A stretch of 64,000 bases of DNA from Acidimicrobiaceae bacterium (GTDB taxonomy: Bacteria > Actinomycetota > Acidimicrobiia > Acidimicrobiales > UBA8190), in the NCBI GenBank assembly GCA_003151475.1, contig PLXQ01000045.1, positions 4,183 through 68,182 of the forward strand, written 5' to 3'. Positions 1 through 8,047 of the stretch are shown here, piece after piece (the first letter of the stretch is position 1; each line of letters begins with the position of its first letter). The position numbers and the translations under genes were made by a program. The notes below the pieces were generated by a model that worked only from the letters and a program-made list of their open reading frames with translations, was not told where the DNA came from and ran no database searches.

Positions 1-249
1 GCCGTGCTCGACGAGACCGACTCGGGTCTCGACATCGACGCGCTGCGAATTGTGGCCAACGGCGTCCAGACGGTGAGAAAAGAGCGGCCGGCATTGGGCG
101 TCCTCCTGGTGACGCACTACACGAAGATCCTCGAGCTCCTGCGCCCCGACGCCGTTCACGTCCTCGTCGACGGCCGGGTGGTGGAGTCCGGTGGGCCCGA
201 GCTGGCCGACCGGCTCGAGGCCGAAGGCTACGAGTCATGGCGGAGGTGA
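1..249 (+). CDS. sufC: SufC, Fe-S cluster assembly ATPase (5' end outside window)
   Basis: This is the C-terminal third of a SufC ABC-type ATPase, which powers the SufBCD scaffold that builds Fe-S clusters in the cytoplasm. The reading frame is open at the first base, so the gene begins upstream. The visible part starts inside Walker B (VLDETDSGLD) and continues through the H-loop (LLVTHYTKIL) to the usual SufC ending (HVLVDGRVVESGGPEL, then EGYES). Its stop codon overlaps the start of sufS by 13 bases, so the two are probably co-translated. A second, complete sufC lies at 4544-5371 on the other strand. The two differ at many positions, so they look like paralogues and not a recent duplication. 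Confidence 0.93.
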   Translation, partial: AVLDETDSGLDIDALRIVANGVQTVRKERPALGVLLVTHYTKILELLRPDAVHVLVDGRVVESGGPELADRLEAEGYESWRR

Positions 250-1478
250 CAGTGGACATCGCATCGTGCAAGCGCGATTTCCCGCTCCTGCATCAAATCG
301 TGCACGGCCACCGGCTCGTCTACCTCGACTCGGCCTCCTCCTCGCAGCGCCCCCAGTCGGTGCTCGATGCCATGGACAACTACTACGAGACGACCCACGC
401 CAACGTGCACCGCGGCGTCTACGCCATCGCCGAGGAAGCTGACCGACGCTACGAAGCGGCCCGCACGGCGGTGGGCCGGTTCATCGGGGCTCCGAATCCC
501 GCCCAAGAGGTGATCTTCACGAAGAACGCCACCGAGGCCGTGAATCTCGTGGCCCTCACCTGGGGCCGTCAGACCCTCAAGTCCGGCGATGCCGTCCTGC
601 TCACCGACATGGAGCACCACGCCAACCTCGTTCCCTGGCTGATGCTGGCCGAGGAACGGGGCATCGAGCTGCGTTGGATCCCCATGGGTGACGACTACCG
701 GCTCGACCTCACAGATCTCGACCGGCTCCTCGACGGGGTCAAGCTCGTCGCCTGCACCACCATGTCGAACGTCCTCGGGACAATCCCTCCCTTTGCCCGC
801 ATCGCCGATGCGGCCCACCGCGCCGGCGCCTTGGTACTGGCGGACGGGGCCCAGTCGGTCCCCCACCTCCCCACTGATGTGCGATCGCTGGGCTGTGACT
901 TCCTCGCCTTCAGTGCCCACAAGATGCTCGGTCCCACCGGGATCGGAGTGTTGTGGGCCAGGCAGGAACTCCTTGACTCCATGCCTCCGTTCATGGGCGG
1001 TGGTGGGATGATCGCCGACGTCCGGCGCGACGGCTTCACGACCAACGAGCTCCCGTGGAAGTTCGAGGCGGGCACACCTCCCATCGCCGAGGCCGTCGGA
1101 TTCGGTGCCGCCGTCGACTATCTCGACGCCGTGGGCATGGAGGCCATCCACAAGCACGAGCTGTCCCTCACGGCCTATGCCCTGGAAACTCTGGCCCAGC
1201 GCTTCGGCGACGACCTCCGCATCTTCGGGCCAGCCACGACCGACGAGCGCGGGGGTGTGCTGTCGTTGGCCTACCGCGACATCCATCCCCACGATCTGGC
1301 TCAGGTCCTCGATCAGCAGGGTGTGTGCGTCCGGGCCGGGCACCACTGCGCCAAACCGCTCATGCGTCGCCTGGGCGTAAACGCCACCGCGCGGGCGTCT
1401 CTCTACCTCTACAACGACGAATCAGATGTCGATACCCTGGCCGATGCGCTGGCCGAGGCCGCTACCCTCTTCGGGTAG
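237..1478 (+). CDS. sufS: SufS, cysteine desulfurase
   Basis: A class V PLP enzyme of 413 residues, the usual SufS size, that takes sulfur from cysteine as an enzyme persulfide for Fe-S assembly. The PLP lysine is K229 in SAHKMLGPTG. The catalytic cysteine is C371 in RAGHHCAKP on the mobile loop. The substrate-binding region NVHRG and the MEHHAN motif are also present. The ATG lies inside the end of sufC; a GTG 15 bases downstream is a possible alternative start. SufU follows 64 bases downstream and is the expected sulfur acceptor. Confidence 0.96.
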   Translation: MAEVTVDIASCKRDFPLLHQIVHGHRLVYLDSASSSQRPQSVLDAMDNYYETTHANVHRGVYAIAEEADRRYEAARTAVGRFIGAPNPAQEVIFTKNATEAVNLVALTWGRQTLKSGDAVLLTDMEHHANLVPWLMLAEERGIELRWIPMGDDYRLDLTDLDRLLDGVKLVACTTMSNVLGTIPPFARIADAAHRAGALVLADGAQSVPHLPTDVRSLGCDFLAFSAHKMLGPTGIGVLWARQELLDSMPPFMGGGGMIADVRRDGFTTNELPWKFEAGTPPIAEAVGFGAAVDYLDAVGMEAIHKHELSLTAYALETLAQRFGDDLRIFGPATTDERGGVLSLAYRDIHPHDLAQVLDQQGVCVRAGHHCAKPLMRRLGVNATARASLYLYNDESDVDTLADALAEAATLFG

Positions 1479-1542
1479 CGGCCCGTCCGCCCCGTCAGAG
1501 ACAATCATCCGCCGGCGAACGCCGCGCGGCATTTGAGGAGCC

Positions 1543-2037
1543 ATGCCCGGACTCGAAGACCTCTATCGCGAGATCATCCTCGATCACTACCGCAGCCCCC
1601 GGAACCGGGGCGAGCTGCCGAGCCCACCGGCGCGTCGCGCCGAAGGCTTCAACCCCCTGTGCGGCGACGAGGTGGTCGTCTACGTGGACGTCGACGACGG
1701 AACCCTGAAGGACATCCGGATCTCCGGCCAGGGCTGTTCGATCAGCCAATCGTCAGCCTCGCTCATGTCCGGGGCCGTGAAGGGTAAGTCGTTGCCCGAG
1801 GTCCGTGACCTCATCCGCACCTTCAAAGCCATGATGTCGATCCACGAGGCCCGGCTGGGAGACGGCGACGCCGACGAGCCCGTCGCCCTCGACCCCGAGT
1901 CCCTGGGCGAACTGGCTGCGCTCCAAGGAGTGGTGAAGTTCCCCGTGCGGATCAAGTGCGCCACCTTGTCCTGGAACACCTTGGCTCAGGGACTCGATGA
2001 CGCCGAGTCTCCGGACATCGCCACAGCCACCGACTGA
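1543..2037 (+). CDS. sufU: SufU, zinc-dependent sulfurtransferase partner of SufS
   Basis: A 164-residue SufU/IscU-fold protein. The three conserved cysteines are C40 in NPLCGDE, C65 in GQGCSIS and C139 in RIKCATLSW, with the adjacent aspartate D42. In the SufU family these bind zinc and accept the persulfide from SufS. The insert between C65 and C139 (GDGDADEPVALDPES) is the region that separates SufU from IscU. It starts just after GAGGAG and follows sufS, so it belongs to the sufC-sufS-sufU transcription unit. It is convergent with the LCP-family gene. Confidence 0.94.
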   Translation: MPGLEDLYREIILDHYRSPRNRGELPSPPARRAEGFNPLCGDEVVVYVDVDDGTLKDIRISGQGCSISQSSASLMSGAVKGKSLPEVRDLIRTFKAMMSIHEARLGDGDADEPVALDPESLGELAALQGVVKFPVRIKCATLSWNTLAQGLDDAESPDIATATD

Positions 2038-2043
2038 CGATTC

Positions 2044-2069
2044 GGTGGCGGCACGCCCGTACCGCCACC
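2044..2069. terminator. Bidirectional hairpin between sufU and the LCP gene
   Basis: A perfect 8-bp inverted repeat (GGTGGCGG and CCGCCACC) with a 10-base loop lies in the 64-base gap between two convergent stop codons. There is no T-tract, which is common for high-GC terminators. The role is inferred from position and symmetry. Confidence 0.55.
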
Positions 2070-2101
2070 TGATTCTGTCGCTCCATCGGGTGTCGTCCGG
2101 A

Positions 2102-3433
2102 TCAGCAGGGGACGGGATTGAACGCGCCGGTCCCGGGCACCGTGGTCGTGGTGGTGGGCGACGTGGTACTGGACGGTGACGTGGACGTCGTGACCGGGGG
2201 CACGGTAGTGGTGGGGATGGTCACCGCAGAGCCGTACTGCGTGAGAGGCGCCGTCAGGGGCCGGCTCGGTTGGGCACCGAGGAACTGGGAGATCGTCTGC
2301 TGAGCGGCAGGCTCTTGCACGACCTCGACATCTCCGGCAACCGAGGAGTACGCACCCGTGGTCGGTATCGTCGCCGTCTGCAGGCTCGAACCGGAGAAGG
2401 CGTGATACTTCTGCACCAGCGCCAGGAGGTCGCTCCCTGATGTGTTCTGGTCGACGGTGACGTCGTGGACTGCTGACCCGAGGAAGGCGTTGAGCGTCAG
2501 CGGGTTGAAGGTCGAGCGCACCTTGTCGATGACCGCCTTGATGATGACATTCTGGCGTTGGATGCGACCCAGGTCCCCACTGCCGTCGAACAGCCAGTAC
2601 CCGGGCCGGACCTCGTATTCGTAGAAGCGCGACCGGGCCAGGGCCAGAGCCGTGGTGCCGTTGAGCGTCTGGCAACCCGCTTTGGGGATGCTGAGACCGG
2701 CGTTGTTGTTGCCGTTGTCGTTGTCCCTGACGGGGTAGGAGAAATTCAGATTGATCCCACCGACGGAGTTCACCAAGTCGACGACCCCGGTGAAGTCGAT
2801 GATGACGAAGTGGGAGATCTGGATGCCGAAGGTGTTGTCGATGGTGGCGATGAGCGCGTCGGGTCCGTAGTTGAATGCGGCATTGATCTTGTTGTTAGTG
2901 GACAGTGCCGACCCCTTGGGAAGGTCCGACAGTTGCACGTAGGTGTCGCGGGGAATGGACAGGAGGCGGGCCGTCCCCGATGCGGGATCGACATGGAGGA
3001 CCTTGATGGTGTCGCTGCGCTGACCACCGACGAGAGAGGCACTGCCGAAGGCCTGCGATGCGGCGCCGGTGTTCCCGGCACGCGAGTCGGATCCGACGAT
3101 GAGCACGTTGTAAGGGGCGCCGGCGGGTACCGCGGCGCAGGTCTTGCACTTGACCGTCGTGATCTGGCCCAGACGGAACCGCAGGTACCCGTACACGCTG
3201 CTGGCGCCCACCAGCGTGACGGCCACGAAAATGACCGCCACCCGCAGGATCCGCTCACCGGTGCGGCGCTTCCTCTTCTTCCTCTTCGCCTCCTTGGGTG
3301 ACAGGATTTCGGGCGGTACTGCGGTCCCGGAGGCCGTGTCGATCGGCAAGGAGCCCGGGCGCCGTTTTCCCCGGGGCGCCGCGTGGCGGCCGCGTCGGGC
3401 CGCGGGAGACCCCGGTTCGACACGCCGCGTCAT
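2102..3433 (-). CDS. LytR-CpsA-Psr (LCP) family cell-wall ligase
   Basis: A membrane-anchored LCP protein of about 443 residues. The family transfers lipid-linked glycans or teichoic-acid-like polymers onto peptidoglycan outside the membrane. The N-terminus is basic and cytoplasmic (KRKKRKRRTGERILR), followed by one membrane helix and an extracellular LCP domain. LCP motifs include NVLIVGSDSR, RSDTIKVLHVDP, SIPRDTYVQL and the arginine-rich LALARSRF. The tail is a Thr/Ser/Pro-rich low-complexity stretch. A CxxC pair (KCKTC) sits just outside the membrane helix. The ATG at 3433 is preferred; the frame stays open to 3544, but that would run into the hydrolase gene. It could attach the glycan encoded at 32-57 kb, which is an inference. 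Confidence 0.88.
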   Translation of the reverse strand: MTRRVEPGSPAARRGRHAAPRGKRRPGSLPIDTASGTAVPPEILSPKEAKRKKRKRRTGERILRVAVIFVAVTLVGASSVYGYLRFRLGQITTVKCKTCAAVPAGAPYNVLIVGSDSRAGNTGAASQAFGSASLVGGQRSDTIKVLHVDPASGTARLLSIPRDTYVQLSDLPKGSALSTNNKINAAFNYGPDALIATIDNTFGIQISHFVIIDFTGVVDLVNSVGGINLNFSYPVRDNDNGNNNAGLSIPKAGCQTLNGTTALALARSRFYEYEVRPGYWLFDGSGDLGRIQRQNVIIKAVIDKVRSTFNPLTLNAFLGSAVHDVTVDQNTSGSDLLALVQKYHAFSGSSLQTATIPTTGAYSSVAGDVEVVQEPAAQQTISQFLGAQPSRPLTAPLTQYGSAVTIPTTTVPPVTTSTSPSSTTSPTTTTTVPGTGAFNPVPC

Positions 3434-3495
3434 ATGGGCCAGAACGGTACCAGCGTCGTTCTGCAGGTCCACGGCGCCCCGGCCTGGACCGATGC

Positions 3496-4308
3496 TCAAC
3501 CTTGGAGATGGCTGTGGACCAGGGCCGCGATCTCGGCCGGGCACTCGAGCGTGGCCATGTGCGCGGCGGCATCGAGGTCCGCCAAGTGGGCATCGGCGAT
3601 GCCTGCTACATACGCCTCGGCGTGCGCCCGGGGAACAATGCCGTCGTGGCGCCCGTGCACCACCAACGCAGGAGCACTGATGCGGCCGAGCCGAGCCTTG
3701 AGCTTGGGGTTGTGGAGATACGGATTCCAGCCCAGCTTGGCCGTGGCCGCCTGAGCCTGGATGACCGGCCGGACGAGTTCGAACGGAATCGCGCCCGGGT
3801 TGGCGTCGGCTTGCGCCAGAGCCCGCATCATCTGGGCCACCGGATGGTCGGGATCGGCAAACAGTTCATCGGCAAGCTCGTCGAGGGCCCGTCCGAAGAT
3901 CTCGGTGATGGGAGCACCGTCCACATAAAGCCCGACGGCGTTGACGAGCACAAGGCGACGGATCCGATCGGGCCAACGCGTGGCCAGTTCGGCTGCCATC
4001 CAGCCGCCGAGTGACAGACCGAGAAGATCGACCTGGGCGAAGCCCAACCGGTCGAGCACATCGAGCAGGTGGAACGAGGCGTCTTCGATATCGTCGATCT
4101 TTTCTAGACCCTGCGAGGCACCGAACCCGGGAAAGACCGGCGCGGCGACTTCACCCCGGTCGGCCAAGTCTTCGAGCAGCGCCATGGCGGCACCTTCTCC
4201 CTGCGCCGAATGCAGGTACACGAGGGGACATTCCCCGCCGCTGCCGCCGCGGCGGATCTCGATCTCTCCCACCGTTGTGGGTAGCGTCGCCTCGCGCAGA
4301 GCGGTCAC
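3496..4308 (-). CDS. Alpha/beta hydrolase
   Basis: A 270-residue alpha/beta-fold hydrolase. The nucleophile elbow GLSLGGW holds the serine, the acid is in VVHGRHDGIVP, and the histidine is in the late AAHMATLE segment. The oxyanion region is VYLHSAQGEG instead of the usual HGxG. A cap region lies between the nucleophile and the acid. The substrate cannot be told from the sequence; the family includes esterases and C-C bond hydrolases. The start is a GTG. The gene is in line with the LCP gene downstream, with a 62-base gap. Confidence 0.85.
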   Translation of the reverse strand: MTALREATLPTTVGEIEIRRGGSGGECPLVYLHSAQGEGAAMALLEDLADRGEVAAPVFPGFGASQGLEKIDDIEDASFHLLDVLDRLGFAQVDLLGLSLGGWMAAELATRWPDRIRRLVLVNAVGLYVDGAPITEIFGRALDELADELFADPDHPVAQMMRALAQADANPGAIPFELVRPVIQAQAATAKLGWNPYLHNPKLKARLGRISAPALVVHGRHDGIVPRAHAEAYVAGIADAHLADLDAAAHMATLECPAEIAALVHSHLQG

Positions 4309-4334
4309 GGCTGCGCCGGTGCGCCCAAGGCCGC

Positions 4335-4517
4335 TCCGGCCGGGTGGCGGAGGAATTCGCCATGATCGACTGCATAAGCGGCGGGCGCCTGATCGCCGGC
4401 ATGGTCGTCGGGGGTGGACCCGAGTACTACTCGTTCTCGCTGAACCCGGCCCACGCCCGGGAGCGATTCAACGAGGCCCACGACCTGATCATCAAGGCGT
4501 GGACCGAGCCGGGCACG
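4335..4517 (+). pseudogene. Remnant of an LLM-class flavin-dependent oxidoreductase
   Basis: About 60 codons on the plus strand read RVAEEFAMIDCISGGRL, then AGMVVGGGPEYYSFSLNPAH, then RERFNEAHDLIIKAWTEPG. This matches the middle of luciferase-like flavin monooxygenases (RVAEE.AM.D..SGGRL.AG...G, RERF.EA.DLI..AWTE). Neither the N-terminal flavin-binding part nor the C-terminal half is nearby, and the frame runs into unrelated sequence on both sides. It fills the gap between two minus-strand genes, the hydrolase and sufC. I read it as a decayed fragment. Confidence 0.7.
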
Positions 4518-4543
4518 CGTCGGGCCGTTTCGCGTGGGGCTGC

Positions 4544-5371
4544 TCAGATGGGGTCGGTGAAACCGGGTCGCCGCACAGGTCTGGCATCGGCGACGACGTC
4601 GCCGGGAGTGATGTACTGCGCGTAGCCCGTGCGTTCCAGCTCCTCTGCCATGTCGGGTCCCCCGCTGGCCACGATGCGACCACCGACGAGCACATGCACG
4701 ACATCGGGTCGCAGCACTGAAAGCAGCCGCTGATAGTGGGTGATGGCCAGCACGCCGAGGCCCCATTCATCGACACCGGCGCGGACCCTGTGGGCGACGT
4801 CGCGCAGTCCGTCCACGTCGAGACCGGAGTCGAGCTCGTCGAGAATGGCGATGTGGGGCCGCAGGACGGCGAGCTGCAAGGTCTCACTTCTCTTGCGCTC
4901 GCCTCCCGACAGATCCATGTTGACCGGTCGGTCGAGAAGCTTCGTCTCGAGACCGACCCTCACGGCCTCCGCCGCCGCTCTGTCGGTCGCCGAACCGTCG
5001 CCCGATCCGGCCACCGACGCCTGGCCGGTGGCGGCTAGCGCCTCCGCCAACAGTTCTTGGAGCCCGACCCCGGGAATCTCTGTCGGGTACTGAGGGGCGA
5101 GGAACAACCCGAGGCGCGCCCGTTGCCACGCCGGCAAGGCCAGGAGATCGTGGCCGTCGAGCGTCACGCTCCCTCCGAGCACCTGATAACCGGGACGGCC
5201 CATGAGCACGTGCGCCAGCGTGCTCTTGCCCGATCCGTTCGGGCCCATCACGGCATGGACCTCACCGCTTCGCACCTCGAGATCAATCCCGGCCAGAACC
5301 TCCCGGCTCGTCACGCCGGCGCGCAGGCCCTCCACGACCAGCTGGTGAGCGCTATTTGCAGTCGCCGTCAC
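4544..5371 (-). CDS. sufC: SufC, Fe-S cluster assembly ATPase (second copy)
   Basis: A complete 275-residue SufC. Walker A is GPNGSGKST (residues 43-51), followed by the Q-loop (LAPQYP), the ABC signature LSGGERKRSE near residue 154, Walker B ILDELDSGLD and the H-loop AITHYQ. SufC hydrolyses ATP to drive the SufB-SufD scaffold. The start is GTG at 5371, overlapping the stop of the Rieske gene by four bases (GTGA), so translation is coupled. It is the last gene of sufD-Rieske-sufC. Its tail (PGDVVADARPVRRPGFTDPI) extends past the normal SufC end by roughly 20 residues. Confidence 0.95.
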   Translation of the reverse strand: MTATANSAHQLVVEGLRAGVTSREVLAGIDLEVRSGEVHAVMGPNGSGKSTLAHVLMGRPGYQVLGGSVTLDGHDLLALPAWQRARLGLFLAPQYPTEIPGVGLQELLAEALAATGQASVAGSGDGSATDRAAAEAVRVGLETKLLDRPVNMDLSGGERKRSETLQLAVLRPHIAILDELDSGLDVDGLRDVAHRVRAGVDEWGLGVLAITHYQRLLSVLRPDVVHVLVGGRIVASGGPDMAEELERTGYAQYITPGDVVADARPVRRPGFTDPI

Positions 5372-5685
5372 GGAAGTTCCACCATGACGTCGTCACCTTC
5401 GAGGCGCACCGTGTAGACGGGGACGGGTTTGGTGGCCGGCAGCGTCTGCGGTTCGCCCGTGCGCAAGTCGAACGTCGATCCGTGCTTCCAGCATTCGATC
5501 TCGCACTCCTCGGTCAGCACTTCGCCCTCCGACAACGAATAGTCCTCGTGGCTGCATGTGTCACCGATGGCGTAGAAATCGTCTCCGATCCGGACGAGGG
5601 CGATGCGATGCGCTCCGACTTCGAATCGGCGGGCCGAGGCGGCATCGATGTCGCCGCGTCCGCACAGGCGTACGACGTCACCCAT
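5368..5685 (-). CDS. Rieske-type [2Fe-2S] protein of the suf operon
   Basis: A 105-residue small Rieske ferredoxin. The cluster ligands are the CxH pair C44/H46 (DTCSHEDYS) and the CxxH pair C65/H68 (ECWKHGS), in the classical two-Cys two-His layout. Such non-heme Rieske proteins often sit in actinobacterial suf operons, where an electron-transfer role is assumed. The ATG at 5685 overlaps the end of sufD by 8 bases and the stop overlaps sufC by 4. A further upstream in-frame extension lies wholly inside sufD and is unlikely to be used. Confidence 0.9.
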   Translation of the reverse strand: MGDVVRLCGRGDIDAASARRFEVGAHRIALVRIGDDFYAIGDTCSHEDYSLSEGEVLTEECEIECWKHGSTFDLRTGEPQTLPATKPVPVYTVRLEGDDVMVELP

Positions 5686-7054
5686 CGTTGGCGTCCTGCG
5701 TGGCGGGCTCGACACGATCGGAGGGAAGACGACCGGCCAGCCGGTGACTGACGGCGTTTTCCACCCAGGGCCCCACACCGGGGAAGGGAGCGCGGTTGGC
5801 CAGGTCGGAGAAGAACCCGAGCACGATGAGCCGCTCGGCCACGGCGGGACTGATCCCGCGTGACTCCAGGTAGTAGCGCTGATCCTCGTCGATGGGACCT
5901 ACCGTCGAGGCGTGGCTGCAGCGCACGTCGTTCTCCTCGATGTCGAGGTTCGGCACCGAGTCGGCGTGTGCTCCCTCGGACAGCACCAGGTTGTGGTTCG
6001 TCTGGAAAGCACGCGCACCATGGGCGCCGTTGCGGATGTGGATGAGACCGCTGTAGACGGACCGGGCCTCGTCGGCCACGGCCCCTTCGAAAAGCAACTC
6101 GCTCTCCGTTCGTGGCGCGTGGTGGTCCTGCAGAGTCCGAAAGTCGTGCACCTGTTTGTCGGTACCCAGATAGGCGGCCAGCAGCGCTGTGTGACCCCCC
6201 TGTCCTATGAGATCCGAATCGGTGCGTACCCGCGCGTAGCCACCGCCCAGGCTGACCGTGAACGACCGCAGAGTGGAGTTGCGACCCACCCGGCTGGCCT
6301 GCACGGCCAACTCGGTGCACGCCTGATCGAGCACCTGCAGGTTGGCGTAGCCCAGATGGGCGTCGTCCTCCACCTCGAGCTCGGTGACCGGTATGACAAG
6401 AACCGGAGGAGCCCGATGGTCGGCATCGGCCGCTCCCGTCGTGTCGGGGGCGCCGACGCTGGCATACAGCTCGATGACGCCCGCCTCGGCCGACGGGCCC
6501 ACATGCACCAGGCTCCGCGGGAACGCCGCCGCCGAGCCCGATGCGGCGGCGCGGTCCACGAGATGGACGACTATCACGGGGTCGCGCAGTACGGCCTTTT
6601 TGGCTACGACGACATGGACGACATCGGCCAGGAAGGCATCGTGCAGTTCTCCGAATGCGTCGTGCGCCGGAGCCAGCTCGCCCAGTCCGGCGGGCGCATC
6701 GGAATTAGACAGCACCGACGTGACCGACAGCTGGTCGTCGGCCACCGACGGTTCGCTCTCCACGCCGACGATGGCACCGTTGTAGGTCACCACCAGGGCG
6801 GCACGTGACCCGAGGGGCTGGGCCAGGGCTCGACCCACTTCGAGATCGGGTCCTGGGGCACGGTCGGGGCGCTGAACGGGACCGAAGCTGGATAGATCGA
6901 AGCGGTCGATCCCGCTGTAACGCCAGACCTCTTCGGCCTCTTGCGGCAATGATCCGGCGGCGAAGCGCTCCCAGGCCCCGGCCCGGCGGGTGGCCAACCA
7001 AAGGGGGCCGGCCAGGGCAGAGGAGGCGTCGGCGGTGAAGGCGGTCAGGGTCAT
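5678..7054 (-). CDS. sufD: SufD, Fe-S assembly scaffold subunit
   Basis: A 458-residue SufB/SufD-family protein. The N-terminal helical region (EEVWRYSGIDRFDLSSF) is typical of SufD. The beta-helix core includes GRNSTLRSFTVSLGG and the region GLIHIRNGAHGARAFQTNHN. The conserved C-terminal block reads NLDIEENDVRCSHASTVGPI, then DEDQRYYLESRGIS. SufD pairs with SufB and SufC to assemble and hand on clusters. It heads the sufD-Rieske-sufC operon; the partner sufB lies 1.4 kb upstream on the same strand, beyond an oppositely oriented gene. Confidence 0.93.
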   Translation of the reverse strand: MTLTAFTADASSALAGPLWLATRRAGAWERFAAGSLPQEAEEVWRYSGIDRFDLSSFGPVQRPDRAPGPDLEVGRALAQPLGSRAALVVTYNGAIVGVESEPSVADDQLSVTSVLSNSDAPAGLGELAPAHDAFGELHDAFLADVVHVVVAKKAVLRDPVIVVHLVDRAAASGSAAAFPRSLVHVGPSAEAGVIELYASVGAPDTTGAADADHRAPPVLVIPVTELEVEDDAHLGYANLQVLDQACTELAVQASRVGRNSTLRSFTVSLGGGYARVRTDSDLIGQGGHTALLAAYLGTDKQVHDFRTLQDHHAPRTESELLFEGAVADEARSVYSGLIHIRNGAHGARAFQTNHNLVLSEGAHADSVPNLDIEENDVRCSHASTVGPIDEDQRYYLESRGISPAVAERLIVLGFFSDLANRAPFPGVGPWVENAVSHRLAGRLPSDRVEPATQDANDG

Positions 7055-7158
7055 ACCTCGTTCGAAGCGACGGGTGCGGTCACGCAGGCCACGGGGGTGG
7101 CTCCCACGTCCATGCTACCGGCCGAGCCGTGGCCTCCTGTCCGCCGGTATCGGCGTCG

Positions 7159-7164
7159 TAGGCT
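7159..7164 (+). promoter_or_regulatory. -10 box of a likely leaderless promoter (crotonase gene)
   Basis: TAGGCT ends six bases before the ATG at 7171, which would put the transcription start at or next to the start codon. The same hexamer at the same distance precedes the MarR gene at 31415. No -35 element is obvious. Confidence 0.5.
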
Positions 7165-7170
7165 GGCCCG

Positions 7171-8028
7171 ATGCCCGACCTCGAGGTACTCAGCATCGAA
7201 CGCGACGGCCACGTGGCCACGGTATGGCTCGATCGTCCCGAAGCCCGCAACGCCATGGGGCCCGCCTTCTGGGACGACCTCACGGCGGCCATGGGGGATG
7301 TCTCGAACGACACCCACATCCGGGCCGTCGTGGTGGCGGCCCGAGGCCCCCACTTCAGCGTCGGCCTCGATCTGAAGGCGATGGCCGGCCTGCTCACCGG
7401 CACCACCGGCCGAGACGATGCCGAGCAACGGGCCCAGGGCGACGGGCCGCCCTCGATGGCCGTGCGGGCGGTGGCCGCCCGGGCCGGAGTCAAGCGGTTG
7501 CAACGATCGATCACGGCCGTGGCCGACTGTCCGAAGCCGGTAATCGCCGCCATCCACGGTTACTGCATCGGTGGCGGCGTCGATCTCACCAGCGCTTGCG
7601 ACATCCGCCTGGCCAGTGCCGACGCCGTCTTCTCCGTGCGCGAGACGAAGGTGGCCATCGTGGCCGATTTGGGAAGCCTGCAGCGTCTCCCCCACATCAT
7701 CGGCAAGGGCCACGTGGCCGAGCTCGCCTATACGGGCAAGGACATCACGGCGGCGCGGGCCAAGGAGATCGGGCTGGTGAACGAGGTGTTCCCCGACGTC
7801 GCCACCGTCGTCGCTGCCGCCCAGGATATGGCGGCAGAGATCGCCGCCAACTCTCCTCTGGCCGTTGAAGGGACCAAGGCGGTCCTCACCGCCGGCGAGG
7901 AACAGTCGGTGGCCGAGGGTCTCGAGTACGTGGCGACGTGGAACGCAGGAGTGCTGCAGTCCGATGACCTCGTCGAGGCCATGGCCGCTTTCATGGCCAA
8001 GCGGGCGCCGGAGTTCCGGGGTCGCTGA
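7171..8028 (+). CDS. Crotonase, dienoyl-CoA isomerase-like
   Basis: A 285-residue enoyl-CoA hydratase/isomerase-superfamily protein. The oxyanion segments are HFSVGLDLKAM and HGYCIGGGVDL. Three acidic residues (D138, E158 and D166) occupy the same relative spacing, 20 and 8 residues, as the catalytic residues of mammalian ECH1, the delta3,5-delta2,4-dienoyl-CoA isomerase. The following segment DLGSLQRLPHIIG also matches ECH1. Isomerisation of dienoyl-CoA from odd-position unsaturated fatty acids is therefore more likely than simple hydration. It is oriented against the suf genes on both sides and appears to be an unrelated neighbour. Confidence 0.86.
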   Translation: MPDLEVLSIERDGHVATVWLDRPEARNAMGPAFWDDLTAAMGDVSNDTHIRAVVVAARGPHFSVGLDLKAMAGLLTGTTGRDDAEQRAQGDGPPSMAVRAVAARAGVKRLQRSITAVADCPKPVIAAIHGYCIGGGVDLTSACDIRLASADAVFSVRETKVAIVADLGSLQRLPHIIGKGHVAELAYTGKDITAARAKEIGLVNEVFPDVATVVAAAQDMAAEIAANSPLAVEGTKAVLTAGEEQSVAEGLEYVATWNAGVLQSDDLVEAMAAFMAKRAPEFRGR

Positions 8029-8047
8029 CGGCTGAGGTTTCAGCGAC
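8021..8047. terminator. Hairpin containing both convergent stop codons
   Basis: A perfect 8-bp inverted repeat (GTCGCTGA and TCAGCGAC) with an 11-base loop. The left arm carries the TGA stop of the crotonase gene and the right arm carries the TGA stop of the opposing small gene. It is probably a shared bidirectional terminator without a T-tract. Confidence 0.5.

Noticed and set aside
228-1346. A 372-codon antisense frame over sufS
   Set aside because: sufS is unmistakable on the plus strand, and the antisense product has no motifs.
3434-3544. Extended N-terminus of the LCP protein
   Set aside because: It would overlap the upstream hydrolase gene and has no LCP-like sequence; the ATG at 3433 is better.
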